A stretch of DNA of 64,000 nt from Euryodendron excelsum (GCA_033060915.1 CM065387.1:29997001-30061000), one strand, 5' to 3'. Positions 10,766 through 23,705 are shown, numbered from the stretch's first letter. Made by a program: numbers and translations. Notes: generated by a model from the sequence alone, not told the origin.

Positions 10766-12389
10766 AGCAACTAAAATAGCCTAACGCCTATTGCAATGGT
10801 GCCAAGGCAAAAAAATCCATCAGTATCACTAGGAGTGGCGCCAAGCCATTTTTTGGCTTGGAGCAAATAGCAATGGCACCAGCCACTGAGGAAAGTTTTA
10901 AGGCGGCAAGAAATGTATCTTTCAACCATTGGGTTGCAAGGTAAAAGATTTGGGTGCCTGTACTAGTAACTACTATGCAATTTTTGGCTTGGCTCCACTA
11001 CGAGTGACTCCGAAAAGTCTAGGAATGATCTGGAAGGTTTTGAGTAACCAGACTCGACCGGAAATGGACGGGAAATCTCAAGAGAGTGTCTTGAAAGTAA
11101 CTGGCTTGAGAAACAATGTTATAATAGTTGAAAAGATCGACCGCCCATCAGGGGCAAAACGGTCATTTGAACTCAAAAAACACCGGAATGGACTCGGAGT
11201 GAGTCGTGAGAAGGCTTGACGGCTAGAAACACTATTGAGAGTGTTCTAAAGGGGTTACCAGTTTGATATCCAGAGTCGGTGTAGTTGGAAAATGTGACTG
11301 GTCCACTAGGGGCAAAATGGTCATTTTGCACTGGATTTGCTGGAATGGACTTGGAATGATCTAGAAAGGTGTTAAAAGATTGAGAATACTATTAGATGCA
11401 TTCTCGAAAGGTTACCAGTGCCGGTGTGGTTCCCGGAGGCGATCGCATGCCTAAGGGCAAAATGGTCATTTTAACCGGATGGTCTCAGAATTGATCCAAA
11501 ATTGACTGGAAGGCTTTTGAATAGGCCATATTGTCTTTGGGAGAATGTTGGAAGGGTGGACTTACCGCTATAAAGACTTAGGTACTTTCTCGAGAAGCAT
11601 GCCGAAAAAGGCTCAATGGGTAGTTTGGTCATTTTTCACCAAAGTGGACTAGCAGGCACTAGTGTTGACCTAGGTTTTGAGTATTTTCGTCACTCTAACG
11701 GTGTGTGACAAGTTGGTTTCCAAAGATATCTCATCCTTCGGTAAACGTGCCACAACCAAGAGGCAAGTTCGGTCTCGTGACATAGGGGGTTTGTTGGCAA
11801 TTTTTGATGTCGACCTGTTTGTGAGTGTTTCTGCCACTCTAACGATGTGTGTTCATTTCGAAAACTGTTTGATCTCAGGAAGCTGCTAGATGGACTTATC
11901 GTTTGAGAATTAACTTTTTCGAAAGACGTGTCGAATAACAGATATTCTACATTGGCAGGCTATTAGGCGCCAGAAGTGAACCGTTATACCATCTTAGGGA
12001 CTTGGGTTCCATCCCGGTTGACAAGTTTGAAGGGACTTACCATTTCGAGGAGTGTTCTCAGTAAACGTGTAGGACTGGATGGACTTATGTCTGAGGGATT
12101 AACTTTCTCGAAAGATGTGCCAATTAAGTTTGATTGAACTTAATTGGAATTGAAGTTGAAATAGGGACTTACCGTTCTTAGGAAGACGCGCCAAATGGAA
12201 ATGGACCGAGCAATGCTCTAGGGGTATTTTGGTTATTTTGCCTTTATTGGGCCCGGCGGACTGACAAAGCGATTGGTTGACTGGATTGACTTTGGAAAGT
12301 TGATTTTGACTTGAATGTATCTGTGTTGGTTTGAATGTGAGTCCGGTTGGACCAGAGGTTGTTGAGCGGGCAAAAATGGGGTGCTTACA

Positions 12390-13754
12390 ACTACCCTTCT
12401 TTTTCTGCCTTTGCTTGTCAAAGGTAAAAAAATGATAAAGTAAGAGTCTCATGTTGACCACGAGGTAATCGGAGGGATGGAATTTGCAAATCTTTTAAAG
12501 ACTGGAGCTTGAAAATGGTTATTTGGCCTAAGAGGGCATTTGAAATTGGGTTCTGGTGGGAAAGGGGCAAAATTACCTGAAATTTAACGATGGCACCACT
12601 AGTAGTGGCGTCAGGCTTAAAATTGCCTTAGTGCCACAGCTAGTGGCTCCGGGCCTGGGAGTAAAATCAGAAAACTTTTGATTCGAAGCTTCATGACCTT
12701 GTGAGAGTTTTGGAGAGTGTGTGAGAGATTTCGAGTGTTATGCAAGAAATGAGCCTTGTACATTGAAGGAGTGGGCTTAGGAGACCCCAGAGAGTTGCCA
12801 AAAGTGATCACCATCGTCGACACAATTGTCGGAGAGGAAGATTTTGCCGAAAAACTCCAAGAGGTGAGTTTTTTTTTATTTTTGTTGATTTTGATGTGTA
12901 AAACTCCGTTTGAGTAGTGTAAATAGTCGAAATTGATGTTTCGATGTGTTTTGAGTGCTCTGGTGATGTTGTTTTTGTGTTTTGATGCTTATTTGATTAA
13001 GTTTGAATAGTTTTGCATGTTTATGTAAAATGGGTTTCTACAGGAATTGGGAATTTGTTCCTACAGCCTTGGGTATTAGGTTTTCTGGCTAGATTTTTGA
13101 GTCATTTGTCTTAGAACAATGTGTTTAACAACCGCATGCAATTTCATAATTTTTTGAAAACTTTTAAAATTTTTGATTTTGTGAAGAATAAAAAACTGGT
13201 TGGAAAAATAAGAAAAATTGAGAAATTGATGGAATATTTAAATTTGACATTTAGAAAAATATAAAAATATTTTAGAAAACATTTGGAGTAACTTTCAAAA
13301 ATTTTTACAACAATTTTGAAAACCCTTGAATTTTTTGAAAAATAGAGTAGCTGTTTGAAAATTTGAAAATCTTAAGAATATGCGGGGATTGTTTTATGTG
13401 TATTAGTGCTATATGATTGTGATGTCGTGGGATGTAGGGCTTGTGTGTTGCGATGTTTTGGGCGTTATAAGGCCTATTTACAAATAAGACTCTGCCGAAA
13501 TTTTTTAAAATTAAGAAGAGAGAAAATTTTTGAAATGAAATCTTTTTTAAAGGGAAAAGATATAAAACCTTTGAGGGTGGGATCTTTTTGGAAATTTTTG
13601 AAAGGCCCTGAGAAACTCAACTTGAAATTTATGAAATGAAGAAAAAGTTAGAAATTTTGAAAGGAAGTCTTTTTGAAGGAAAAAGAGGTAAAACCTTTGA
13701 ATGTGGGGCCTTTTTGACGGAGAAGGCCATGAGAAACTCGGCTTGAAATTTTTG
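12390..13754 (-). other. 3' non-coding interior of the Tat-like element, with polypurine tract
   Basis: Next to the 3' LTR the minus strand reads AGAAAAAGAAGGG (12394-12406), a fair polypurine tract for plus-strand priming. The remainder is non-coding, rich in TTTTGAAA-type motifs, with two similar 90-bp stretches near 13540-13640 and 13640-13750 (both with AAACCTTTGA and GAGAAACTC). No protein domain found. Confidence 0.6.
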
Positions 13755-15660
13755 TGTCACGCCCCATAACTCGGTCTAAGCGGATGTGGGGTACATGATC
13801 GACCAGTAGCAAGGCTATCGGAGACCGCATTACATAAACTGGTTGATTACCTGTGCATACTCATTTAAAATTTGCGGAATAGAAACTTTTATAACTTGAA
13901 CTATAATCTATGTCATACATGATAAAGTTGTACCTAATCCAAAACATAATATACATAGGGACCGAATCAAGGTCCACCGAAGTTATAGCATTATATCATT
14001 ACAAAATATTGCGTCTAGCCCTCAAACATAATACAAAACATATGCCCGTGGGTCGTAGCTCAAAATCCACGTATGACCTTGCTCTAGGGCCTCCCAGATT
14101 AGCTACCTGAAAAATATTTGAGAAAACGTAAGATAATGCTTAGTGAATAACAATGATGGATGAGCGAGAAAATATTATGGACTAGCAATTATATCCAACG
14201 TACAATGATAGATAATCATTTATGCGTAAGCCAATAAGCTTTAGAACATTTAAAGCGTAAACTTGGAACTCATAGAAAACGTAAACATCAATTGAAACGT
14301 TTCAACATTTCAAAACATAGTATCATAAGAAGAGATGCAACATAACATTATTCTTGTTGTAACATTTCATATCTTGTCGTAAAACATGCGAACATATCAT
14401 AGTTCTCAGTTCAAAACATAAGTGTGCTACAACTCGACATATGAGCTAGGCTCCATAGTAACCATGTAGGTCACGCTAAGGCTCTTTAGGCTAGGGATGT
14501 CTCCCAACATAGATAGTTTATTTTCTGTCCCTTATCGTAGGACTATCAGGCTAGATTAAGGTCTTGTCATGAAAATACCCGAGTTGACACCATACATTGG
14601 AAACTTAGCATCTTTTTCATTTAAACATTATAGTCCATGGTTTTCATTCATAACATAAATATAACTTTCATGCATTTGAAATATGACATTTGTAATTGAA
14701 CATAGTATTGATGCATTGAAAATGTGTGGAAAGCATTGCATAATATGGAGGTGAATTTAAAACATTTGAAAATTAATAGAGTTTTACTCATGGCATATCG
14801 TTACTCACCTCTCTCCGATAGGATGGGTGGTAGACACGGTGTTCCTACACAAAATGCACGTAGAAGTATGGAAATATCAATATAAGACTCCAAGGCAAAG
14901 CAACAACGTAAAACGAGAACATAAGGTTGAGGTTTGAACATGAAAGTAGGGACGTCAACTCCTTCATTTCATCTCAACCACTTCTCAAGGAAGAGTTCAC
15001 CCTCTAGGTTAATTCCATTTGAAAATAGGCTTAAAGCGCTTTAATTTGATAGGTCCGGGGCCAAAAACACATTTCGGATGAAGAAGTTATGTCCCATAGA
15101 AAATGGACTAAAATTTTGAAGGAAGAATGTTATTAACACTTTCCCTCTCTTTGTTCTGGCGTTGCTTAGTTATTCATTTGTCTTGCTAATTCAGATTCTT
15201 CTTTCTTTGTAAGATGTTGGTGCTTCGAGTAGTCGGCCGCCTCCTCCTGAGCCAGGTTTTAGAGATTTTGACCCGAATATCAATTTCGACCTCTGATGAT
15301 TACACCTTATCGTAAACCTAGCTTCTTTCCTATATCATGATCTAGATATGCATTTATTTTGTTTAGAGAGTTTATTTTGGATATTTATAATTCAAATAGT
15401 CAAATGTATATATTAATGAACGAGCAGGGATAGATATTTATGATTTACATAGCTAGATATATGGACAGATGCATGTACAAAGATAATACCGATGATGTAT
15501 GTTTATTGCATATTTTAGAGATGATATTTAAATTGTATTGGTGGCTTCTGTTTCTATAGGGAACTATGTCTTATGTATGCGAAGGTCATGCCAAAATGTT
15601 TATAAAAATACAGGCATACGTGAGGAATACATCAGTTAATACAATGAATGGGGTGCTATC
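13755..15660. mobile_element. Unresolved inserted block, LTR-like left edge
   Basis: Starts TGTCACGCCCCATAACTCGG. That motif, read on the minus strand, resembles the ...GGCGTGACA end of many plant Ty3 LTRs. The composition differs from both flanks. A 27-codon plus-strand open stretch at 15213-15296 (VGASSSRPPPPEPGF then DFDPNINFDL and a stop) follows a splice-acceptor-like TTTCTTTGTAAG and looks like the last exon of a captured gene or transposase. The right edge is not certain: candidate TTTTG duplications are short and low-complexity. Confidence 0.4.
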
Positions 15661-16862
15661 AAGCCCCGCCTCCTTAAAATGGTGACTTCTTCCTTTTTTG
15701 GGATTTGGTCTTTCTTTTGGCTCAACCCTACCTTGATTGGATGATAGCATTTTGTACCTTTCTTAACATTTTGATCAACTCTGATTTGCTACTTTGGGTT
15801 AGTGTCTGGGATTATTGGGCTTGGACACTTAACCCTTGGGGCTTTGGCAACGACTTACCTAACCTTTGGCAAATTGATAGGCAGCTAGTCTTTCAATCTG
15901 AGGAGGCTTTGTTTTAGGACCGTAACGTAGGCTAAGTTATGGAGTTTTGAAACAACGGGATATACAGGCTCAAATTTGCATGCTGCTTTCAGCAGGGTTT
16001 AGATCTATACGATATTCGGTTGTTCTTCCGGTAGGGTTTGGCCCCCTAGCATCCTTCTTTAGCCTTGGCAACACATCTGGCTCATTTAGATCAAGCAATC
16101 TATTTTCAATCAGAGTGGACTTTAATAGGGTTGTAATGTAGGCCAGGATTTTGGATTTTTGCAAGAAAAAGGTAAATGCTCAAACCTATTGCTTCTACTA
16201 GGCTTCTTTATTGCCTAGGATCACCTTTAGATTTTTCTTCTTGCCTTTGCTCTATGCTCTTGAAAACAGCATGAAATGAGTCTCATCCATTTTTTTTATT
16301 TTTTATTTTTAAGGGTAGCTTGCCCCTGCATCACTCTTTCTTTTTACTTTCTCTTTTTTCTTCCTATTCTTTTTTAAGAGACGAACATTTCTATAACTTC
16401 TTTCTCTCAGATCTTTTCCTTAGTGTTTCATTCTAACCCATTGTGGGCAGTGATCCCTAGGTTGAGATTTTCTTGAAAAGGAAAGTAACCAGCTCAATAG
16501 GCTTGACAATGGTTACTTTTGACTGTATGCGAAATGAAATAAGGGCCTTTCTTCATTTTGAGCCAGATTGCTTGGTCCATAGAGCCTTCACGTTGCTTCG
16601 GCTTGATAGAAGATGAGTACCATTCTTTGTTGAGTCCTCAGCGATCTGTCTACCCCAATGTAGGGGGATGGTTTTAGGATCAAGGTAGATAAGGAATCTT
16701 TCGCTTTCCGCGAGACACTAGTAAGTTGAGCAAAAGGGAGATACATTTTTTTTTTTTTGGAAAAATGAAAGATGGCTCCTATTCCTTTTGATAGTTTAGC
16801 TACTTATCGCTTAGCTTCAGTGTCTTGTAATTGCTTCTTTTGGGTAGTTTCTTCACTCATCC
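15661..16862 (-). other. Tat-like element interior downstream of gag
   Basis: Non-coding by inspection on both strands. Two related stretches of about 200 bp occur (15840-15980 and 16065-16190) sharing CTTTGGCAAC/CCTTGGCAAC and a GGGTTGTAATGTAGGCC-type motif. Protease, reverse transcriptase or integrase would be expected here but no landmark of them was seen. Confidence 0.5.
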
Positions 16863-17438
16863 TTATCCTTTCTCTTTAAATGCATTGACCAGCTCGATCC
16901 CTGTTGTGATCTTTATTAAGTCAAGTCGGGTAAACCATTACAAGGTGGACCCAGTTAGACTATATTGGAACAACTGTATAAGGAGCTTCGGATCGTTTTT
17001 ATGACCACTCAATATCACAGCATATAGGCGAAGGTGGGCAATAGGGTTACCAATGCCATCATATTTTTTAAAGTTAGGCATTTTGAATTTGGCAAGTCTC
17101 GGATGGTCTGGGAAGAAGCACAGCTCGTCATAGGATGTAAGCCCAAAAGTGTCATGGCCATGAAGGCTTTGCCACGAGTCTTTTAACCCTTAAATTTTCA
17201 GACTAAGAGGGTCGAGGGACGTTCTTTTCATAGCAGGCGAGAGCAATATATTTTCCTCTTCTTCAGTATTGGCCCCCATGGAATCCTCTTTATTCTTCCC
17301 TATAGCATCATATTGTAGCACAACCCTTGGGTTAACAAGTTCAAAGTCCTTGGGAAGAATCGTGGATAATGATGGGGCCAGAGCAGCATTGAGCTCTTCT
17401 CAAGAGACTGAGGATGATTCGTCAGGATTGGTAGCCAT
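16863..17438 (-). pseudogene. Tat/Ogre-like gag remnant
   Basis: A single minus-strand frame of about 192 codons from an ATG (MATNPDESSS). The core retrotransposon gag signature is clear: SYDELCFFPDHPRLAKFKMP, then FKKYDGIGNPIAHLRLY, then LIQLFQYSLTG and WFTRLD. Gag forms the particle that packages element RNA. At least four in-frame stops (after SSVS, LSLKI, TGST-L and EKG) break it. No zinc knuckle was found downstream. The plus-strand open frame over 17269-17559 is only its antisense shadow. Confidence 0.8.
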
Positions 17439-18297
17439 TAGTGCAGCTCTTTATCGGGTAATGATGGGGTCTCTAGGTGGATGTCGATCTTTCTTAGGAG
17501 CAATGGTGGCCTTCTATGGTGTAGTTTCTGTGAAAGAAAAAGAAAGAAAAGAAAAATAAGGACACAAGTCATAAGTTAGTTTTTGGTATTTGAAAAACTT
17601 TATGCAATGCATGACTTAGGGTGTCCCTTCTTGTGAGGGAGACTAAACATGATGCATTTGGCTCACATTTTAGAGATAAGGGGTTTACCCTTATATGCAG
17701 ATACCTTATCGTTAAGTGGGAATATACATTTATTCATTCATTAATTCATTCATGAAAAATAAACGAGTATATTGACCTTTGAGTTTAAAATATAGCGAAA
17801 TAAAAGTACATTTTAACAGTGGGAGAGGGAACGCTTTCCTTGGGACTTCCACCTATCTACTTTTACATTTGAGATCCTAAACTACTCTTGAGTCTTTGAA
17901 TTTTCCTTCTTTGAGTTTGATGTTAAGGAAGTTGTTGAGAGACTTTGCTGTTTGATTACCCCTTGAATTCTTGGCAACCCTATCTCTGTGAGCATAGAGG
18001 GATTGAGGCCTCTATTTATGGAATGACTTGAAATGCATGCCATGAGTCCTTAGGGTTATGTGAGAACCCTTAGGATTTTAGTGGGTTTAATGCAAGAGAG
18101 AGTGAACTTGACGTTCCTCTCTTTGGGTTGATCATATGCATGAAGATGTAGTGACTTGAGTTACTTTGGCACTCTTGTCTTGACATGGAATATTGATTGC
18201 GTGAACATGTATGCACAGAGTAGAGAGAGATAATGCAATTGTAAAGTAAACATGGATGCATGAGCTGTTATACAAGAATTATAACAACATGAATAGA
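17439..18297 (-). other. Leader of the Tat-like element, gag-proximal part
   Basis: Lies between gag and the nested solo LTR and continues on the other side at 22980-23685. Non-coding. It is joined across the insertion by the ATAGA target-site duplication. Confidence 0.6.
18293..18297. repeat. Target-site duplication ATAGA, left
   Basis: Five bases directly before the TGT of the solo LTR; identical to 22980-22984. Confidence 0.85.
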
Positions 18298-21200
18298 TGT
18301 CGTACCCTGATTTTTTAGACCCGAAAAAGACAAGCGAGAAAAACACAGTACTCTCTCGTTAGAACTCATCCTCCTAAAAGGACGAGTGTGACTAGGTTTG
18401 AATTGAAAAATTGATTTGAATAAAGGGCTTTTGGAAAACAATTTGGATTCCCACCTAACTTGATTCAGGTGAGTTAGGTCACCTAAAAATTAAGCACAAT
18501 CCAAAGATCACACTTAGGATTTTTGAAAAAGGTTTTGGAAAACTTCCTCAAGAGAGGGTTTTTAAGAAAACGGATTTTTTGGCAACCTTTGAAAACATGT
18601 AAGTCTCTTTTGAAAATAACTCCATTTGGTCTTTGAAAACAGTGATCTAGGTTCAGAAGTTAGTTACGTGTAGGGAAGACGCACTAAGCCATCACCCTAC
18701 CCCGCCCTTGCAGTACCTACATGTCTATTCACCCTAGATTCATTCATTAGAGTCTTCGATTAATAAATGTCCCAAAACTATCCACTTTAGAAAAGAATTT
18801 TTAGAAAGAAATTGACATGATGCATGATATCCAAGTGCAAGAATAAGACTTTGATTTTGAAAATAGATTTGAAAAAAACTTGATTTTATTTGAAAGAAAG
18901 ATTTGAAAATACATATCCCTTTTGAGGAATTAGATCAGTCGTAATGTGAATAAGAGTCCAATAGAAATAGAAGGTTTGACTTAAAAAAGAGTTTGAGTTG
19001 GAATTTGGATTGGAAGATTAGGAAATCGAACTTTGATTGGAAGATTTGAAAAGATTGGTTTTGGAAAGCTTGGTTTTAGAAAACCTAGACTTAAGAAGAT
19101 AGGGTTTAGGAAGGACTTGGGATTAAGAAAGATTTGATTTGACTTGGAAAGGTTTTAGAAAAGATTTGACTCGAATGTTGGACTTGGAAGATTAGGAAAA
19201 GATTGGATTTAGGAAATGTTCGAATTAGGAAAGTTTCAAAATAGGAAAGTTTCGTTTTAGGAAAGTTTAATTTTAGAAAAGATTTTGACTTAGGAAAGTT
19301 TAAAATGGGAAAGGTTTTGAAATTAGAAAATTTCAAATGGAGAAAGTTTTGAATTAGGAAAATTACGAATTTAGAAAGTTTTGACTTAAGAAAGTTTTGA
19401 ATTTAGAAACTTTTGGATTTGGAAAGATTTGAAATTTAGAAAGGTTTGAATTTAGAAAGATTCAAAGTTTGAGTTTTAGAAATACTTGAAATTAGGAAAG
19501 GTTTGAGTTTACGAAAGATTTAAAAATTTATATTTGAAAAGTTAAAATTTGGAAATGTATGTAATTAGAAGGTTGGAATTAGGAAGATTAAGAAGTTTAA
19601 AGTTTAAGGAAAGTTTTGAAAGTTTAAGTTGTGGAAACTTAAGGTTTAGGAAGGTATGACATTAGGAAGGATTGGATTAGGAAAGATTTGGATTAGGAAG
19701 GATTGGAATTCCTATTTCCTAAAACAAAATATTGGACTTTATTTCTAAAAGGAGGTGATTTGATTTTATTTTCAAAAACGGAGGATTGAATCTAGTTTCC
19801 TAAATAGGAGATTGGATTTGGTTTCCTAAAACTGAGGGTTTGATTTGGTTTCTTAAAACGGAGGATTTGATTTAACATGGAATTAGAAAGATGAAGTTTT
19901 GGAAATCTTAGATTTGAAAGTCTATGATTTGATGTAAAAAAATAGGTCTTGGAAATTTATAATTTTGATATAAAAAGGAGGTTTTGGAAACCTAGGTTTT
20001 GAGACAAGATAGGAAATCATGTTTTAGGAAAGAAAATTAGGGTTTCCTAACCATTGGCTCTAGGGCTCAACTTGGACTCCAAGAAAAGAGATTTTTGGAA
20101 AGCAGAACTTTTGGAAAGAAAGATTTTTGGAAGGAGATCTTGGAAAGGAGTTTTTAGAAAGTAAACTTGAAAAGAGAGTTTTTGGAAAGAGATTTTTAGA
20201 AAGAGTTTTTTAGAAAGGAAACGTAAGGAGCGTTTTTAGAAAGTGAATTTTGAAGAGAGCTTTTTGGAAAGGAGTTTGAAAAGAAGTTTTGGAAAATAGA
20301 TTTTTGAAGAGAATTTTTAGAAAACAACTTTTAGAAAGCAATTGTGAAAAAGAGATTGGAGAGAGTTTTTAGAAAGTATATTGGAGAGGAGATTTTAGAA
20401 AGTAGATGTAAAAAGAGATTTTGGAGAGGATTTAAAAAGAGGTTTTGAAAAGTAAGTTTGAAAAGCAATTCAGAAAGGGATTTGAATTTAGACTTTGGCA
20501 AGCCTCTAAAAATATCCCACTTTTCTAAAACGATTCTAACCATAAAAAGATTAGAACCATTCTAGGATTGTGGTTTTGAAAACAAGAAGGGTTTGAAAAT
20601 ATGGACCATAATGGTCACTTTAAATATAACATTTTCCTAAAGCAACCCTAACCATGGAATGGCTAGAATCACCTTAGGATTGTGGTTTTGAAAACAAATT
20701 TTGAAGAAGAAAATTTTAACACCAGTTTTGAAAACGATTTTGACGCAAACTTTGAAAACGATTTTTGATGCAAGTTTTAAAAACAAGTTTGAAAATAATT
20801 TTTTAAGAGATGCATGATCATGATATGCACAATGCAAGTTAGGGTCGTGAACATACAAGGTTAAAGACTTCGCCACATCATCAAGGGGGCCGAACCCACG
20901 TGGTATCCGATTAGATTAAGAGAAAGCCTCCGACACGGTGACTTTCAATAGCCTAATCATACACATGAATCGGGGAGTCCCTTATTTCAAGCATGCAAGA
21001 AAGGGGGGGTAGAAGATGGGAGATTAAAATAGAAGAAAACCCAAGTAGGTTAGGAGAGAGAAGAGAGAGGGGGAATTGCATAAACGTAAATAGGAAACCT
21101 ATCTTGCGTCTTCTTTTATTTACTTTGTTAGGCTTGCTTTCTTTACTTCGATCTTTGCTTTGCATTGCGTCAATCTTCAAGAGCTTGTTTAGATCTTCGG

Positions 21201-22979
21201 AGGCTTTGGAGTTGCAGCACTTCAAGTCTTCAATAGAGGCTTTGGAGGCTAGTATATGAGTGTATGTGAGCGAGGGTTAAGTGTATAGAGGATAGGGTTT
21301 ATATATGGAGGCTAGGGTTTGAAGAACCTAAAGGGAACTAGGGCTTGGGAGGACTTCGAGCTCTGTGTATCAAAGAGGAGGGTTTTTGGACTGAGTTTGC
21401 GGACCCTTTTCACGCTGGAGGAGGCTTTGTATTTGTAGACAGAGGATTGGCCTAGCGCCTATTGTAGTGGCGCCAGGAAAAATTTCCTTCTGGGGCCACT
21501 AGGAGTGGTGCCAGTCACTTAGGAAAGTTTTAAGGTCGGCAAGCAACGTATCTTTAGAAGATTACTATCATGTAATTTTTAGCCTAGCTTCACTAGGAGT
21601 GACTCCGGAAGGTTCGGGAATGATTTAAAGGGCCAAGAATGGCCCAGAAGGCCAGAAAGGGACAAGAACCCTTAGAATAGTGTCTCGGAGGTAGTAGACT
21701 TTAAAAATGAGAACGAAATGTGTCGGAGGGGTTGATCGGGCCATTAGGGGCAAAACGGTCAATCAGGTTGTAAAGTTGCTGAGATGGACTTGGAATGTCC
21801 TGGAAGAAGACTGGAAGCTTGGAAACATTAGCTAGAATGTTCCAAGATATTACCGATTTGATACCCAGAGCCAGCGTGGTTGGAAGAGGCGACTGGCCCA
21901 CTAGGGGCAAAACAGTCGTTTTGCATTGGGCTTGCCGGAACTAACTTGGAATGACCTAGAAATGTATCGGAAGGCCGGGGATACTATTAGAAACATCCCC
22001 AGGAGGTTACCGGTTTGATAGCCAGAGCTGGTGTGGTTCCCGGAGCGCTCGGATGCCTAGGGACAAAATGGTCATCTTGATCGGAAGGTTCGAAATTGGC
22101 CCAAAACTGACTGGAAGGCACCTAATCATGCTGGATTATCTTTAAGACAATCTTGGAAGGGTGAACTTATCGTTCTGAGGACTTAGGTATTTTCTCAAGA
22201 AACGTGCAGAAAATGGCTCTAGGGGCAGTTTGATCATTTTTCATCGAAGTGGGCTAACAGGCACTGGTGTTGACCTGGGTTTTGAGTGTTTCCGTCTCTC
22301 TAACGGCTGTCCCATGACATAGGGGTTTGTTGGCAATTCCTAATGTCGACCTATTTACGCAGGTTTTTGCCACTCTGACGATTGCGATGTTTATGAGTAC
22401 TTCCGTTACCCTAACGGGTCGCGATCATTCTAGAGATTGCCTGATCTCGGGAAGCTGCTAGGTGGACTTATCGCTTGAAGAATCAAATTTTTTGAAAGAC
22501 GTGCCGAAACAGACATTTCTTCATTGGCAGGCTAGCAGGCGCCAAAGGTGGATCGTTCTACCATCTTGGGGACTTGGGGTCTCATCCCAGTCGACGGGTT
22601 TGAAGGGATTTTCCGTTCTAAAGAGTTCTCTCGAAAAACATGCTGGACAGGATGGACTTACCACCTTGATGAATCAACTTTCTCGAAAGGTGTGGCGGAT
22701 TTAATTGGAATTGAAATTGGAATTGGACTGGAATTGGATTGGAATTGGAATTAAGATTGAAAAGGAGACTTACCGTCTTTAGAAAGACGTGCCCACTGGA
22801 ATTGGACCGGATAGTGTCCCAAGGGCACTTTGGTCATTTTGCCTTTATTGGGCCCTCGAGCAATCCATTGACAGGATTATGTCTGAAAAACTGATTTGAC
22901 TCAAAATATGTCTATATTGACTTGAATACAAGTCTGGACGGACTGGAGACCGCCGAGTGGGCAAAAATGGGTGCTTACA
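18298..22979 (-). mobile_element. Solo LTR of a Tat-like element
   Basis: A 4.68-kb LTR starting TGTCGTACCCTGATTTTTT and ending ATGGGTGCTTACA on the plus strand, flanked by a perfect 5-bp duplication ATAGA with no primer site or polypurine tract outside. This is the product expected from recombination between two LTRs of an inserted element. It is related to, but more diverged from, the LTRs at 7909 and 23706. Its TATA box is altered and the GGAAAG-rich zone near 20085-20480 is longer than the matching zone in the other LTRs. Confidence 0.9.
19050..19720. repeat. Degenerate GGAAAG/TTTGAATT repeats in solo LTR
   Basis: The longest of the three purine-rich zones, with dozens of imperfect TTAGGAAAG and TTTAGAAAG units. 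A second purine-rich zone with TTTTTGGAAAGNAG-type units follows at about 20085-20480. Confidence 0.7.
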
Positions 22980-22984
22980 ATAGA
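22980..22984. repeat. Target-site duplication ATAGA, right
   Basis: Five bases directly after the CA end of the solo LTR; identical to 18293-18297. Confidence 0.85.
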
Positions 22985-23685
22985 CAAGGATAAAGGAAAG
23001 TAAAACAATTACCCTTTCCTCCACAGTTTTGAAATCGATGTGTGTGTCTTAAATTCGGCAGGAGTTTGGCTATGCATGGTTTCTACAATGGCATGAGGTT
23101 GGGGGCTTACTATTGCTTCCTAAGAAGGCTTGGTTTCCAAATCTTCAAAAACTAGGCCCACTCCCTAAGGTGGTGCTAGTATAGGTTGGTAATCCGAGCG
23201 AGGGAACCATCAAGAGGCTGTAAGCTAAGAAACTGACATACTATCTACCCAAAACCAATATATCGTTCTCCCTTCTAACTATAAGGAACGTAACCAGGTA
23301 AAGAATACAGATATGCAAATGCAGGTGCACAATGCAGCGTATGTGTGGAATTTTTGAAAAAGGGAGGAAAGGGCCAAACAACTCTTATCCATCATGTCCA
23401 TTCCATCCTATTCATTCATGACATAGATGGCAATTAATATGACATAAAATAAAAATGTGAATAAAGGTCCACCTACAAAAATAAATATGCAAAAATTCGG
23501 TACTTGAATGACAAACTTAAAGCAAGATAGATAGAATGATTGAATATAAATAGAATGTATGCTATGACATATTTTTGAAAAGCTTGATTTGGAAGATTTG
23601 AAGTGGATAGAATTGGATAAATTAATTGAAAACTCTAGATGAGTGAAGGGGGAAAAGACATGATAATGGTCTAACCCTCTAAGCG
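22985..23685 (-). other. Leader of the Tat-like element, PBS-proximal part
   Basis: Non-coding segment between the nested solo LTR and the primer binding site. Short frames only. Confidence 0.6.
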
Positions 23686-23703
23686 TTCCCAGCAAAGTCG
23701 CCA
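23686..23703 (-). promoter_or_regulatory. Primer binding site, tRNA-Arg type
   Basis: On the minus strand the bases TGGCGACTTTGCTGGGAA begin two bases after the CA end of the 5' LTR (23706). This 18-mer closely resembles the TGGCGACT... site used with tRNA-Arg by Tat/Ogre elements. It fixes the element's orientation and identifies the LTR at 23706 as the 5' LTR. Confidence 0.75.
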
Positions 23704-23705
23704 AT

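Larger units (their letters stand above)
7909..12389 (-). mobile_element. 3' LTR of the Tat-like element
   Basis: A 4.48-kb LTR. On the plus strand it begins TGTTGCGCCCTGATTTTTC and ends GGGGTGCTTACA, so it reads TG...CA on the minus strand. The same sequence recurs at 18298 and 23706. It contains a purine-rich minisatellite-like zone and a TATA box. The flanking five bases (CTAAG left, ACTAC right) do not match, as expected for one LTR of a two-LTR element rather than a solo LTR. Confidence 0.85.

Noticed and set aside
10929..11889. Plus-strand ORFs inside the LTRs (also 21000-22700)
   Set aside because: They lie in LTR U3 sequence, differ between the three LTR copies and show no domain.
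7909..12389. Solo LTR reading of the 7909 copy
   Set aside because: Flanking five bases do not match, a polypurine tract adjoins it, and a partner LTR with a primer site is present at 23706.
13755..15749. Solo LTR with a TTTTG target duplication
   Set aside because: TTTTG occurs by chance at more than one nearby place and the right-hand sequence looks like element interior, so the boundary is not supported.
17269..17559. 96-residue plus-strand ORF
   Set aside because: It is the antisense of the gag remnant, which has clear family motifs.
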